Shown piece after piece: positions 32,586 through 46,900 of a stretch of DNA of 64,000 bases. How positions within the stretch are numbered: the stretch's first letter is position 1; each line of letters opens with the position of its first letter. Where the stretch lies: the NCBI GenBank assembly GCA_963662155.1, contig OY759274.1, positions 48,131,577 to 48,195,576 on the forward strand. Direction: 5' to 3'. The stretch is from Lamellibrachia columna. Taxonomy: Eukaryota > Annelida > Polychaeta > Sabellida > Siboglinidae. A model generated the notes under the pieces. The model made no database searches. It worked only from the letters and a program-made list of their open reading frames with translations, and was not told the DNA's origin. The translations under genes and the position numbers were made by a program.

Positions 32586-33370
32586 TGGTACACCATCTCT
32601 ATTGAGTAAAAGCTGTGTACTCCATCTCTTGTGAGTAAATGCTGTGGACTCCATATCTCGTGAGTAAGTGCTATGGACTCCACCTCTCATGAGTAATTGC
32701 TGTGAACTAGTGCAGAAGAAGAAGGGGGAACAAAAATCAATAACACGGAAAAGGAGGAGAGCAACAATTGCATCTCACATGTGTAAATGCTGTAGACTCC
32801 ATCAGTTGTGAGTAAATACTGGCCATTCCATCTCTTATGAGTAAATGCTGTGGGCACCACCTGCCATATGTAAATGCAGTGGATTGCATCTCTCAACAGT
32901 AAATGCTGAGTATCCCATTTCTCAGTAATTGCAGTGGACTCCATCTCTCGTGAGTAAATACTATATACACCATCTCTCATGAGTAAATGCTGTGGACTCC
33001 ATCTCTTATAATTAAATGTTGTGTACTCCATATCTCATAAGTAAATATTGTGTTCTCCATGTCTCATGAGTAAATACCGTGTTCTCCATCTCTTATGAGT
33101 AAATTGTATGGACTCCATCTCTCATGAGTACATGTCGTGAACTCCATCTCTTATTGGTAAATGCAGCTTACTCCAACTGTCATGAGTATATGTTGTGGAC
33201 TCCATCTTTCTAGAGTAAATGCTGCGTACTCCATCTCTTGGGAGTCAATTTTGTGGACTCCATATCTTGGAAGTAAGTGTAAGTGTGGACTCCATCTCTC
33301 ATGAGTAAAAGCTGTCGACTCCATCTGTCATGAGTCGATGCTGTGTAATCCATCTCTCATTAATAAATAT
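32586..33370 (+). repeat. 29-bp minisatellite, about 25 copies
   Basis: The unit has ACTCCATCTCTCATGAGTAA followed by atgctgtgg; starts at 32593, 32622, 32651 and 32680 show exact 29-bp spacing. Units are diverged. About 70 bp of unrelated sequence interrupt the array near 32706-32775. Confidence 0.93.
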
Positions 33371-33574
33371 TTTTCTTCATGAGTTCCAGATATGTGATTG
33401 TCTAAGGCATTTTTTTTAATGACGAAGATATTTCTATCTGACGAAAGATTTTAGATAAATATTCTTGATGCTAATGTTTTTTCTTGAATTAAGAAAACAT
33501 TTTCTTACTCAAGAAAAACATTTGAAATAAATATTTTAGATGAAGAAGTTTTTTGTTGAGTTAATGCTGATTTC
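33371..33574. other. AT-rich spacer
   Basis: Contains runs such as aagaaaacattttctt with local inverted symmetry. No gene. Confidence 0.4.
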
Positions 33575-33991
33575 TCAAATGGTTCAATCCACGGTGAATC
33601 CGGTTCATTTATGTCCAGATGTGTAGTGTGTGACTAGTTTATGTAACATCCATAGTCGATTTAATAAAAAATGCATATTTTTTTTCAACTCATTGAAAGA
33701 ATTGACTTGAGTAGTTAGATCTAGTAAGGATTAAAACAGTGGATATCCCAAATTGTAAACGATGTGCGAGTCAATGCCGATCATGGGCGTTTTTCAGCAT
33801 TTCGATTTTCACTTCACTTAATGCTTCTACAATCAATCAAGTAATTTAATAGTTTGTCTGATGATTTCACAAAAACTACATACAAAACTTGCACAAATGT
33901 GCTAGAATGTTGAAGTGGATAATATGTAGGTTTGGTTTTTCGTAAAATTAATGTTAAATGAGACTTGCAAAAAAATCTAATTGATGCACCT
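33575..33991 (+). repeat. Dispersed repeat copy 2, tandem with copy 3
   Basis: About 420 bp, matching copy 3 at 33992-34450 in the same order (gtagtgtgtga, catccatagtcgatttaata, tcagcatttcgat, tttgtctgatgatttcacaa). It lacks about 90 bp around 33795 that are present in copy 3, which destroys the frame. Confidence 0.85.
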
Positions 33992-34450
33992 TCCTCAACT
34001 GATTTAGCCTGTCACAAATCTGATTCATTTGTTTCCAAATATGTAGTGTGTGAATAGTTTATGTAACATCCATAGTCGATTTAATAAAAAATGCATATTT
34101 TTGTTCAAATCATCAAAACAATTGAATTTAGTCATTAGATCTGGTAAGGATCAAACAAGTGGATATCCAAAATGGTAAACGCTGTGTGGGTCAATGCTGA
34201 TCATAGGCATAACCTCCATCTTCTCGCCGATCACATGACACAGTTAAAACATTTCACCAAGGAAGAACATCATGATATTTCAGCATTTCGATATTCACTT
34301 CAGTTAATGCTTGAACAAGCATTAACTAATTTAGCAGTTTGTCTGATGATTTCACAAAATCTACATAAAATATTTCACAAACGAGCTAGCATGTTGCAGT
34401 GGATACTAGGTAGGTTTGTTTTTTTGCAAAAAATGTATTTGAAATGAGAT
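33992..34450 (+). repeat. Dispersed repeat copy 3, with open frame
   Basis: The most complete copy of the family also found at 25823 and 33575. It contains the exon-like frame at 34172-34409. Confidence 0.85.
34172..34409 (+). other. Exon-like open frame within repeat copy 3
   Basis: The frame from ATG 34172 reads MVNAVWVNADHRHNLHLLAD, HMTQLKHFTKEEHHDISAFR, YSLQLMLEQALTNLAVCLMI and SQNLHKIFHKRASMLQWIL. An ACTAG|GTAGGT donor lies at 34409/34410. It is His-rich and helical. Copy 1 (25823-26105) preserves the first 20 codons with mostly conservative changes, hinting that the frame was once coding. Family not recognised; a transposon-borne exon is possible. Confidence 0.3.
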
Positions 34451-36471
34451 TAGCAAAAAAATCAAATTGATTAAGCACTTTTAAAAAACAATTCTTACTG
34501 AAGAAATAAAAACGACTTTTTTGCAATTTGTGCACATCAATATTTTCTTTCCACCCACAAGTTTGTAATTTTATGCATATTGGTAAAGGAAACAATCTTG
34601 GCAAAGTAATAAGATGAAATGTGGCACATAATGATATGTCAACAGCAGATGTATATTAGTTGTATGTGTACAGATTGGATGAAAGTAATTCACCATAGAG
34701 GGGCTACACTATTGCTAGCATGTTGTTCTGTGTTAATTTGTTGACTCAAACTTCATTAATTTTGATTTATTGATAAATAATGTCTGACTTGTCAACTGTG
34801 TGACAAGAAGGCCCTACACAACTTTAAAACTGCCAGTGAATATAATTCAACATAAAACAGGCTTGTTATCAAATGCATGTCAATGCAAAGGCCATTTTTC
34901 AGGATCACATTCAAATACAAATGTTTATGCATTATATATGCATCATAATTATATTAGCAAAGCTACATGTTCTAATATAAGCATCATTCAATGTAATACA
35001 ACTATATACAACATGGTCTTACTTAAAAGGTGGATTTACAGGTCAGACAATGATTCTAAAATCTGCTGAGGATTCTGCTAACTACAGGGCACTTTTTCAA
35101 AGTCTGACAAAGAGCATGTTTTGCAACTGTATTTACAATTAATACAATGTTAATGTTAATTTTATTAATGACGAATTTATTAATGAATTTGGGCATTTGA
35201 AATATAAAATGTTTGGGGGTTGCATTCAAATACATGCTCTCTGTTGAGTCTGGATTAAATTAGCTATTTAGCTATTCAACGAATAGAACAATTTTATTGT
35301 AAATGTTTGTGGTATGCAACCAAATGCGCTGAAAATGTAACGACTGCATTTGAAAGTGCATGGCATCAAAAATGTGCATTCAAATGCATTTGTATTTGTT
35401 ACCAAGTCCGCTACCAAATTATATTTAATTGTAATATTACTGATTATCATTTTACTCAAATATTTTTTATATATTATCAGATCATGATGTGAGTGAAATT
35501 CCCAACATAAGTTTTCGCTATTGAATCTTGGAGTAAAAGATATGTTAGTTCTATTGCATTAATTATTTCTGATGGACAGGTGCTTATAAACTACTAGAGC
35601 TAGGATACGATGTAAAATATCTATTCCAAGCATAATTTACAGTAATCAAGAACACATGAAATAAAAATTTATTAATCGGGTATTCAGCTTAAATGTAGTC
35701 TTTGGTCAGCACATTTTGATTTTAAAATATTGTCAGTGTGTGTGCTCTGTAAATGTATGCCTGACATGAGATTTATATTTAGTTCAGTCTCCTATGACAT
35801 AACACTTGTGACACACATGCAGTGAGACCACACTCTCACTGCCCCAGTGGTCTCATTAAGGGTCTGCTAATGAGGGTTATGTGAGGGTCACCAGTTAGTT
35901 TCCACATCTGGATAATCTAGTACCAGTGTGGTAGTAGAAGCTGTGCTGCTTATAGTAGGAAATACATGATAAAGAAGACCTCTAGATTATTTGATTTGTA
36001 TCCTGTTCATTCCATGAGACAAAAGGTAAGAATGTTGTCCAGGCATATTCTTTTATAGCAGTTTGACATGTGGCCCGGCCATGCAATAAACACAGTGAGT
36101 ACATTTTGTGTGCAGCAGCTGGGCTGTTTGAAAAATGGCAGTTTGCATTTGTTATTATATTCAGTACTTTCAACTTGTCAACTTGATCATCAATAGAAAT
36201 GAAAATACCCTTTAACATGTCATCATTCTGACTTTTTAACTTTCATGAAAGCTAATTTGTAATAAAATAAATCTATGGATAAAATCCTTCGCTTTCACAT
36301 ACTAGGAAGTTAACTAATTGTATCTTCTGGCAATGTGTTGTTCCTTCTTTGATGTGTGCAGAATTACATGGACATCTAAATCATGTCATTGCTACTATGT
36401 CTTTGAAATTGTACACAATTCAAATACTTTTCAAATTTCAACTAATTGTTCTACGGCGATTTAGTTTTGCG
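34451..36471. other. Long non-coding stretch before the satellite
   Basis: About 2 kb without recognisable genes. Between 34870 and 35400 words like ATTCAAATGCAT recur loosely. A 9-bp perfect inverted pair (TGAGACCAC and GTGGTCTCA) sits at 35823-35855. The satellite begins abruptly near 36472. Confidence 0.4.
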
Positions 36472-37320
36472 TTTGTTTATACTCTACTGTGCCAGTAGTC
36501 CCCACTTATAAGGTCACCCGTTACGTAGCGGTACAAGGGCTGTAATGTGTGTGTTTGTACTTTACTGTGCCAGTAGTCCACTCTTATAAGGTCACCCGTT
36601 ACGTAGAGGTACAAGGGCTGTAATGTGTGTGTTTGTACTTTACTGTGCCAGTAGTCCCCTCTTATAAGGTCACCCGTTACATAGAGGTACAAGGGCTGTA
36701 ATGTGTGTGTTTGTACTTTACTGTGCCAGTAGTCCCCACTTATAAGGTCACCCATTACATAGAGGTACAAGGGCTGTAATGTGTGTGTTTGTACTTTACT
36801 GTGCCAGTAGTCCCCTCTTATAAGGTCACCCGTTAAGTAGAGGTAAAAGGGCTGTAATGTGTGTGTTTGTATTTTACTGTGCCAGTAGTCCCCTCTTATA
36901 AGGTCACCCGTTACGTAGAGATACAAGGGCTGTAATGTGTGTGTTTGTACTTTACTGTGCCAGTAGTCTCCACTTATAAGGTCACCCATTACATAGAGGT
37001 ACAAGGGCTGTAATGTGTGTGTTTGTACTTTACTCTGCCAGTAGTCCCCTCTTATAAGGTCACCCGTTACGTAGAGGTAAAATGGCTGTAATGTGTGTGT
37101 GTTTGTATTTTACTGTGCCAGTAGTCCCCTCTTATAAGGTCACCCGTTACGTAGAGGTACAAGGGCTGTAATGTGTGTGTTTGTACTTTACTGTGCCAGT
37201 AGACCCCTCTTATAAGGTCACCCGTTACGTAGAGGTACAAGGGCTGTAATGTGTGTGCTTGTACTTTACTGTGCCAGCAGTCCCCACTTATAAGGTCACC
37301 CGTTACGTAGAGGTACAAGG

Positions 37321-40300
37321 GCTGTAATGTGTGTGTTTATACTCTACTGTGCCAGTAGTCCACTCTTATAAGGTCACCCGTTACGTAGAGGTACAAGGGC
37401 TGTAATGTGCGTGTTTGTACTTTACTGTGTAAGTAGTCCCCTGATATAAGGTCACCCGTTACGTAGAGATACAAGGGCTGTAATGTGTGTGTTTGTACTT
37501 TAGTGTGCCAGTAGTACCCACTTATAAGGTCACCCATTACATAGAGGTACAAGGGTTGTAATGTGTGTGTTTGTACTTTACTGTGCCAGTAGTCCCCACT
37601 TATAAGGTCACCCATTACATAGAGGTACAAGGGCTGTAATGTGTGTGTTTGTACTTTACTGTGCCAGTAGTCCCCTCTTATAAGGTCACCCGTTACATAG
37701 AGGTACAAGGGCTGTAATGTGTGTGTTTATACTCTACTGTGCAAGTAGTCCCCTCTTATAAGGTCACCCGTTGCGTAGAGGTACAAGGGCTGTAATGTGT
37801 ATGTTTATACTCTACTGTGCCAGTAGTCCCCTCTTATAAGGTCACCCGTTACGTAGAGGTACAAGGGCTGTAATGTGTGTGTTTGTACTTTACTGTGCCA
37901 GTAGTCCCCACTTATAAGGTCACCCGTTACGTAGAGGTACAAGGGCTGTAATGTGTGTGTTTGTAATTTACTGTGCCAGTAGTCCCCTCTTATAAGGTCA
38001 CCCGTTACGTAGAGGTACAAGGGCTGTAATGTGTGTGTTTGTACTTTACTGTGCCAGTAGTCCCCACTTATAAGGTCACCCATTACATAGAGGTACAAGG
38101 GCTGTAATGTGTGTGTTTGTATTTTACTGTGCCAGTAGTCCCCTCTTATAAGGTCACCCATTACGTAGAGGTACAAGGGCTGTAATGTGTGTGTTTGTAC
38201 TTTACTGTGCCAGTAGACCCCTCTTATAAGGTCATCCGTTACGTAGAGGTACAAGGGCTGTAATGTGTGTGCTTGTACTTTACTGTGCCAGTAGTCCCCA
38301 CTTATCAGGTCACCCGTTACGTAGAGGTACAAGGGCTGTAATGTGTGTGTTTATACTCTACTGTGCCAGTAGTCCACTCTTATAAGGTCACCCGTTACGT
38401 AGAGGTACAAGGGCTGTAATGTGTGTGTTTGTACTTTACTGTGTCAGTAGTCCCCTGATATAAGGTCACCCGTTACGTAGAGATACAAGGGCTGTAATGT
38501 GTGTGTTTGTACTTTAGTGTGCCAGTAGTACCCACTTATAAGGTCACCCATTACATAGAGGTACAAGGGCTGTAATGTGTGTGTTTGTACTTTACTGTGC
38601 CAGTAGTCTCCACTTATAAGGTCACCCATTACATAGAGGTACAAGGGCTGTAATGTGTGTGTTTGTACTTTACTGTGCCAGTAGTCCCCTCTTATAAGGT
38701 CACCCGTTACGTAGAGGTACAAGGGCTGTAATGTGTGTGTTTATACTCTACTGTGCAAGTAGTCCCCTCTTATAAGGTCACCCGTTGCGTAGAGGTACAA
38801 GGGCTGTAATGTGTGTGTTTATACTCTACTGTGCCAGTAGTCCCCTCTTATAAGGTCACCCGTTATGTAGAGGTACAAGGGCTGTAATGTGTGTGTTTGT
38901 ACTTTACTGTGCCAGTAGTCCCCACTTATAAGGTCACCCGTTACGTAGAGGTACAAGGGCTGTAATGTGTGTGTTTGTAATTTACTGTGCCAGTAGTCCC
39001 CTCTTATAAGGTCACCCGTTACGTAGAGGTACAAGGGCTGTAATGTGTGTGTTTGTAATTTACTGTGCCAGTAGTCCCCTCTTATAAGGTCACCCGTTAC
39101 GTAGATGTACAAGGGATGTAATGTGTGTGTTTGTACTTTACTGTGCCAGTAGTCCCCTCTTATAAGGTCACCCGTTACGTAGAGGTACAAGGGCTGTAAT
39201 GTGTGTGTTTGTACTTTACTGTGCCAGTAGTCCCCACTTATAAGGTCACCCATTACATAGAGGTACAAGGGCTGTAATGTGTGTGTTTGTATTTTACTGT
39301 GCCAGTAGTCCCCTCTTATAAGGTCACCCGTTACGTAGAGGTACAAGGGCTGTAATGTGTGTGTTTGTACTTTACTGTGCCAGTAGACCCCTCTTATAAG
39401 GTCATCCGTTACGTAGAGGTACAAGGGCTGTAATGTGTGTGCTTGTACTTTACTGTGCCAGTAGTCCCCACTTATCAGGTCACCCGTTACGTAGAGGTAC
39501 AAGGGCTGTAATGTGTGTGTTTATACTCTACTGTGCCAGTAGTCCACTCTTATAAGGTCACCCGTTACGTAGAGGTACAAGGGCTGTAATGTGTGTGTTT
39601 GTACTTTACTGTGTCAGTAGTCCCCTGATATAAGGTCACCCGTTACGTAGAGATACAAGGGCTGTAATGTGTGTGTTTGTACTTTAGTGTGCCAGTAGTA
39701 CCCACTTATAAGGTCACCCATTACATAGAGGTACAAGGGCTGTAATGTGTGTGTTTGTACTTTACTGTGCCAGTAGTCTCCACTTATAAGGTCACCCATT
39801 ACATAGAGGTACAAGGGCTGTAATGTGTGTGTTTGTACTTTACTGTGCCAGTAGTCCCCTCTTATAAGGTCACCCGTTACGTAGAGGTACAAGGGCTGTA
39901 ATGTGTGTGTTTATACTCTACTGTGCAAGTAGTCCCCTCTTATAAGGTCACCCGTTGCGTAGAGGTACAAGGGCTGTAATGTGTGTGTTTATACTCTACT
40001 GTGCCAGTAGTCCCCTCTTATAAGGTCACCCGTTATGTAGAGGTACAAGGGCTGTAATGTGTGTGTTTGTACTTTACTGTGCCAGTAGTCCCCACTTATA
40101 AGGTCACCCGTTACGTAGAGGTACAAGGGCTGTAATGTGTGTGTTTGTAATTTACTGTGCCAGTAGTCCCCTCTTATAAGGTCACCCGTTACGTAGATGT
40201 ACAAGGGATGTAATGTGTGTATTTGTACTTTACTGTGCCAGTAGTCCCCTCTTATAAGGTCACCCGTTACGTAGAGGTACAAGGGCTGTAATGTGTGTGT

Positions 40301-40674
40301 TTGTACTTTACTGTGCCAGTAGTCCCCACTTATAAGGTCACCCGTTACGTAGAGGTACAAGGGCTGTAATGTGTGTGTATGTAATTTACTGTGCCAGTAG
40401 TCCCCTCTTATAAGGTCACCCGTTACGTAGAGGTACAAGGGCTGTAATGTGTGTGTTTGTACTTTACTGTGCCAGTAGTCCCCACTTATAAGGTCACCTG
40501 TTACGTAGAGGTACAAGGGCTGTAATGTGTGTGTTTGTACTTTACTGTGCCAGTAGTCCCCTCTTATAAGGTCACCCGTTACGGAGAGGTACAAGGGTTG
40601 TAATGTGTGTGTTTGTACTTTACTGTGCCAGTAGTCCCCACTTATAAAGTCACCCGTTACGTAGAGGTACAAGG
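37321..40674 (+). repeat. Higher-order repeat A: 13-mer then two 15-mers (1170 bp)
   Basis: Diagnostic variants recur at fixed distances: the start gctgtaatgtgtgtgtttat with gtccactcttataag at 37321, 38335 and 39505. That gives spacings of 1014 (13 units) and 1170 (15 units). The second and third copies look almost identical, including ttagtgtgccagtagtaccc and cccctgatataag. Confidence 0.9.
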
Positions 40675-42099
40675 GCTGTAATGTGTGTGTTTGTACTTTA
40701 CTGTGTCAGTAGTCCCCTCTTATAAGGTCACCCGTTACGTAGAGATACAAGGGCTGTAAAGTGTGTGTTTGTACTTTACTGTGCCAGTAGTCCCCACTTA
40801 TAAGGTCACCCGTTACGTAGAGGTACAAGGGCTGTAATGTGTGTGTTTGTACTTTACTGTGCCAGTAGTCCCCTCTTATAAGGTCATCCGTTACGTAGAG
40901 GTAAAAGGGCTGTAAAGTGTGTGTTTGTACTTTACTTTGCCAGTACTCCCCTCTTATAAGGTCACCCGTTACATAGAGGAACAAGGGCTGTAATGTGTGT
41001 GTTTGTACTTTACTGTGCCAGTAGTCCCCTCTTATAAGGTCACCCGTTACGTAGAGGTAAAATGGCTGTAATGTGTGTGTTTGTATTTTATTGTGCCAGT
41101 AGTCCCTTGTTATAAGGTCACCCGTTACGTAGAGGTACAAGGGCTGTAATGTGTGTGTGTTTGTACTTTACTGTGCCAGTTGACCCCTCTTACAAGGTCA
41201 CCCGTTACGTAGAGGTACAAGGGCTGTAATGTGTGTACTTGTACTTTACTGTGCCAGTAGTCCCCACTTATAAGGTCACCCGTTACATAGAGGAACAAGG
41301 GCTGTAATGTGTGTGTTTATACTCTACTGTGCCAGTAGTCCCCTCTTATAAGGTCACCCGTTACGTAGAGGTACAAGGGCTGTAATGTGTGTGTTTGTAC
41401 TTTACTATGCCAGTAGTCCCCACTTATAAGGTCACCCGTTACGTAGAGATACAAGGGCTGTAATGTGTGTGTTTATACTCTACTGTGCAAGTAGTCCCCT
41501 CTTATAAGGTCACCCGTTACGTAGAGGTACAAGGGCTGTAATGTGTGTGTTTGTACTTTACTGTGTCAGTAGTCCGCTGTTATAAGGTCACCCATCACAT
41601 AGAGGTACAAGGGCTGTAATGTGTGTGTTTGTACTTTACTGTGCCAGTAGTCCCCTCTTTTAAGGTCACCCGTTACGTAGAGGTAAAAGGGCTGTAATGT
41701 GTGTGTTTGTATTTTACTGTGCCAGTAGTCCCCTCTTATAAGGTCACCCGTTACTTAGAGGTACAAGGGCTGTAATGTGTGTGTTTGTACTTTACTCTGC
41801 CAGTAGTCCCCTCTTATAAGGTCACCCGTTACGTAGAGGTACAAGGGCTGTAATGTGTGTGCTTGTACTTTACTGTGCCAGTAGTCCCCACTTATAAGGT
41901 CACCTGTTACGTAGAGGTAAAAGGGCTGTAATGTGTGTGTTTATACTCTACTGTGCCAGTAGTCCCCTGTTATAAGGTCACCCGTTACGTAGAGGTACAA
42001 GGGCTGTAATGTGTGTGTTTGTACTTTACTGTGCCAGTAGTACCCACTTATAAGGTCACCCGTTACGTAGAGATACAAGGGCTGTAATGTGTGTGTTTA

Positions 42100-43967
42100 T
42101 ACTCTACTGTGCAAGTAGTCCCCTCTTATAAGGTCACCCGTTACGTAGAGGTACAAGGGCTGTAATGTGTGTGTTTGTACTTTACTGTGCCAGTAGTCCC
42201 CACTTATAAGGTCACCCGTTACGTAGAGGTACAAGGGCTGTAATATGTGTGTTTGTAATTTACTGTGCCAGCAGTCCCCTCTTATAAGGTCACCCGTTAC
42301 GTAGAGGTACAAGGGATGTACTGTGTGTGTTTGTAATTTACGGTGCCAGTAGTCCCCTCTTATAAGGTCACCCGTTACGTTGAGGTACAAGGGCTGTAAT
42401 GTGTGTGTTTGTACTTTACTGTGCCAGTAGTCCCCACTTATAAGGTCACCCGTTACGTAGAGGTACAAGGGCTGTAATGTGTGTGTTTGTACTTTAGTGT
42501 GCCAGTAGTCCCCTCTTATAAGGTCACCCGTTACGGAGAGGTACAAGGGTTGTAATGTGTGTGTTTGTACTTTACTGTGCCAGTAGTCCCCACTTATTAA
42601 GTCACCCGTTACGTAGAGGTAAAAGGGCTGTAATGTGTGTGTTTATACTCTACTGTGCCAGTAGTCCCCTCTTATAAGGTCACCAGTTACGTAGAGGTAA
42701 AAGGGCTGTAATGTGTGTGTTTGTACTTTACTGTGCCAGTAGTCCCCTCTTATAAGGTCACCCGTTACGTAGAGGTACAAGGGCTGTAATGTGTGTGCTT
42801 GTACTTTACTGTGCCAGTAGTCCCCACTTATCAGGTCACCCGTTACGTAGAGGTAAAAGGGCTGTAATGTGTGTGTTTATACTCTACTGTGCCAGTAGTC
42901 CCCTCTTATAAGGTCACCAGTTGCGTAGAGGTAAAAGGGCTGTAATGTGTGTGTTAGTACTTTACTGTGCCAGTAGTCCCCACTTATAAGGTCACCCGTT
43001 ACGTAGAGGTACAAGGGCTGTAATGTGTGTTTATACTCTACTGTGCCAGTAGTCCCCTCTTATAAGGTCACCCGCTACGTAGAGGTAAAAGGGCTGTAAT
43101 GTGTGTGTTTGTACTTTACTGTGCCAGTAGTCCCCACTTATAAGGTCACCCGTTACGTAGAGGTACAAGGGCTGTAATATGTGTGTTTGTAATTTACTGT
43201 GCCAGCAGTCCCCTCTTATAAGGTCACCCGTTACGTAGAGGTACAAGGGATGTACTGTGTGTGTTTGTAATTTACGGTGCCAGTAGTCCCCTCTTATAAG
43301 GTCACCCGTTACGTAGAGGTACAAGGGCTGTAATGTGTGTGTTTGTACTTTACTGTGCCAGTAGTCCCCACTTATAAGGTCACCCGTTACGTAGAGGTAC
43401 AAGGGCTGTAATGTGTGTGTTTGTACTTTAGTGTGCCAGTAGTCCCCTCTTATAAGGTCACCCGTTACGGAGAGGTACAAGGGTTGTAATGTGTGTGTTT
43501 GTACTTTACTGTGCCAGTAGTCCCCACTTATTAAGTCACCCGTTACGTAGAGGTAAAAGGGCTGTAATGTGTGTGTTTATACTCTACTGTGCCAGTAGTC
43601 CCCTCTGATAAGGTCACCAGTTACGTAGAGGTAAAAGGGCTGTAATGTGTGTGTTTGTACTTTACTGTGCCAGTGGTCCCCTCTTATAAGGTCACCCGTT
43701 ACGTAGAGGTACAAGGGCTGTAATGTGTGTGCTTGTACTTTACTGTGCCAGTAGTCCCCACTTATAAGGTCACCCGTTACGTAGAGGTAAAAGGGCTGTA
43801 ATGTGTGTGTTTATACTCTACTGTGCCAGTAGTCCCCTCTTATAAGGTCACCAGTTGCGTAGAGGTAAAAGGGCTGTAATGTGTGTGTTAGTACTTTACT
43901 GTGCCAGTAGTCCCCACTTATAAGGTCACCCGTTACGTAGAGGTACAAGGGCTGTAATGTGTGTGTT
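42100..43967 (+). repeat. Higher-order repeat B: two copies, period 934 bp
   Basis: The unusual variants cacttattaagtcaccc (42591 and 43525) and gtgttagtactttact (42951 and 43885) recur exactly 934 bp apart, that is 12 units minus 2 bp. A related block with gtgttagtac recurs near 49507. Confidence 0.88.
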
Positions 43968-46900
43968 TATACTCTACTGTGGCAGTAGTCCCCTCTTATA
44001 AGGTCACCCGCTACGTAGAGGTACAAGGGCTGTAATGTGTGTGTTTGTACTTTACTGTGTCAGTAGTCCCCTGTTATAAGGTCACCCGTTACGTAGAGAT
44101 ACAAGGGCTGTAATGTGTGTGTTTGTACTTTACTGTGCCAGTAGTCCCCACTTATAAGGTCACCCATTACATAGAGGTACAAGGGCTGTAATGTGTGTGT
44201 TTGTACTTTACTGTGCCAGAATTCCCCACTTATAAGGTCACCCATTACATAGAGGTACAAGGGCTGTAATGTGTGTGTTTGTACTTTACTGTGCCAGTAG
44301 TCTCTTCTTATAAGGTCACCCGTTACGTAGAGGTAAAAGGGCTGTAATGTGTGTGTTTGTATTTTACTGTGCCAGTAGTCCCCTTTTATAAGGTCACCCG
44401 TTACATAGAGGTACAAGGGCGGTAATGTGTGTTTTTGTACTTTACTGTGCCAGTAGTCCCCTCTTATAAGGTCACCCGTTACGTAGAGGTACAAGGGCTG
44501 TAATGCGTTTGCTTGTACTTTACTGTGCCAGTAGTCCCCACTTATAAGGTCACCCGTTACGTAGAGGTAAAAGGGCTGTAATGTGGGTGTTTATACTCTA
44601 CTGTGGCATTTGTCCCCTCTTATCAGGTCACCCGCTACGTAGAAGTACAAGGGCTGTAATGTGTGTGTTTGTACTTTACTGTGTCAGTAGTCCCCTGTTA
44701 TAAGGTCACCCGTTACGTAGAGATACAAGGGCTGTAATGTGTGTGTTTGTACTTTACTGTGCCAGTAGTCCCCACTTATAAGGTCACACATTACATAGAG
44801 GTACAAGGGCTGTAATGTGTGTGTTTGTACTTTACTGTGCCAGTAGTCCCCTCTTATCAAGTCACCCGTTACGTAGAGGTAAAAGGGCTGTAATGTGTGT
44901 GTTTGTATTTTACTGTGCCAGTAGTCCCCTCTTATAAGGTCACCCGTTACGTAGAGGTACAAGGGCGGTAATGTGTGTGTTTGTACTTTACTGTGCCAGT
45001 AGTCCCCTCTTTTAAGGTCACCCGTTACGTAGAGGTAAAAGGGCTGTAATGTGTGTGTTTATACTCTACTGTGCCAGTAGTCCCCTCTTATAAGGTCACC
45101 CGTTACGTAGAGGTACAAGGGCTGTAATGTGTGTGTTTGTACTTTACTGTGCCAGTAGTACCCACTTATAAGGTCACCCGTTACGTAGAGGTACAAGGGC
45201 TGTAATGTGTGTGTTTGTAATTTACTGTGCCAGTAGTCCCCTCTTATAAGGTCACCCGTTGCGTAGAGGTAAAAGGGCTGTAATGTGTGTGTTTATACTC
45301 TATTGTACTAGTAGTCCCCTCTTATAAGGTCACCCGTTACGTAGAGGTAAAAGGGCTGTAATGTGTGTGTTTGTACTTTACTGTGCCAGTAGTCCCCACT
45401 TATAAGGTCACCCGTTACGTAGAGGTACAAGGGCTGTAATGTGTGTGTTTGTAATTTACTGTGCCAGCAGTCCCCTCTTATAAGGTCACCCGTTACGTAG
45501 AGGTACAATGGATGTACTGTGTGTGTTTGTAATTTACGGTGCCAGTAGTCCCCTCTTATAAGGTCACCTGTTACGTAGAGGTACAAGGGCTGTAATGTGT
45601 GTGTTTGTACTTTACTGTGCCAGTAGTCCCCACTTATAAGGTCACCCGTTACGTAGAGGTACAAGGGCTGTAATGTGTGTGTGTTTGTAGTTTACTGTGC
45701 CAGTAGTCCCCTCTTATAAGGTCACCCGTTACGTAGAGGTACAAGGGCTGTAATGTGTGTGTTTGTACTTTACTGTGGTGCCAGTAGTCCCCTCTTATAA
45801 AGTCACCCGTTACGTAGATGTACAAGGGTTATAATGTGTGTGTTTGTACTTTAATGTGCCAGTAGTCCCCTCTTATAAGGTTACCCGTTACGTAGATGTA
45901 CAAGGGTTATAATGTGTGTGTTTGTACTTTACTGTGCCAGTCGTCCCCTCTTATAAGGTCACCCGTTCTGTAGATGTACAAGGGTTGTAATGTGTGTGTT
46001 TGTACTTTACTGTGCCAGTAGTCCCCTCTTATAAGGTCACTCGTTACGAAGATGTACAAGGGTTATAATGTGTGTGTTTGTACTTTACTGTGCCAGTAGT
46101 CCCCACTTATAAGGTCACCCGTTACGTAGAAGTACAAGGGCTGTAATGTGTGTGTTTGTACTTTACTGTGCCAGTAGTCCCCTCTTATAAGGTCACTCGT
46201 TACGAAGATGTACAAGGGTTATAATATGTGTGTTTGTACTTTACTGTGCCAGTAGTCCCCTCTTATAAGGTCACTCGTTACGAAGATGTACAAGGGTTAT
46301 AATGTGTGTGTTTGTACTTTACTGTGCCAGTAGTCCCCACTTATAAGGTCACCCGTTACGTAGAAGTACAAGGGCTGTAATGTGTGTGTTTGTACTTTAC
46401 TGTGCCAGTAGTCCCCTCTTATAAGGTCACCCATTACATAGAGGTACAAGTGCTGTAATGTGTGTGTTTGTACTTTACTGTGCCAGTAGTCCCCTCTTAT
46501 AAGGTCACCCGTTACGTAGAGGTACAAGGGATGTAATGTGTGTGTTTGTACTTTACTGTGCCAGTAGACCCCTCTTATAAGGTCACCCGTTACGTAGATG
46601 TACAAGGGCTGTAATGTGTGTGCTTGTACTTTACTGTGCCAGTAGTCCCCACTTATAAGGTCACCCGTTACGTAGAGGTAAAAGGGCTGTAATGTGTGTG
46701 TTTATACTCTACTGTGGCAGTAGTCCCCTCTTATCAGGTCACCCGCTACGTAGAGGTAAAAGGGCTGTAATGTGTGTGTGTTTATACTCTACTGTGGCAG
46801 TAGTCCCCTCTTATAAGGTCACCCGCTAGGTAGAGGTACAAGGGCTGTAATGTGTGTGTTTGTACTTTACTGTGTCAGTAGTCCCCTGTTATAAGGTCAC

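Noticed and set aside
34870..35400. Cluster of AAATGCAT-like words resembling POU octamers
   Set aside because: Expected often in AT-rich DNA, order and orientation irregular, and no gene start nearby.
35823..35855. 9-bp inverted repeat as a terminator or small RNA
   Set aside because: Short stem with a 15-nt loop, no poly-T and no transcript context; likely chance.
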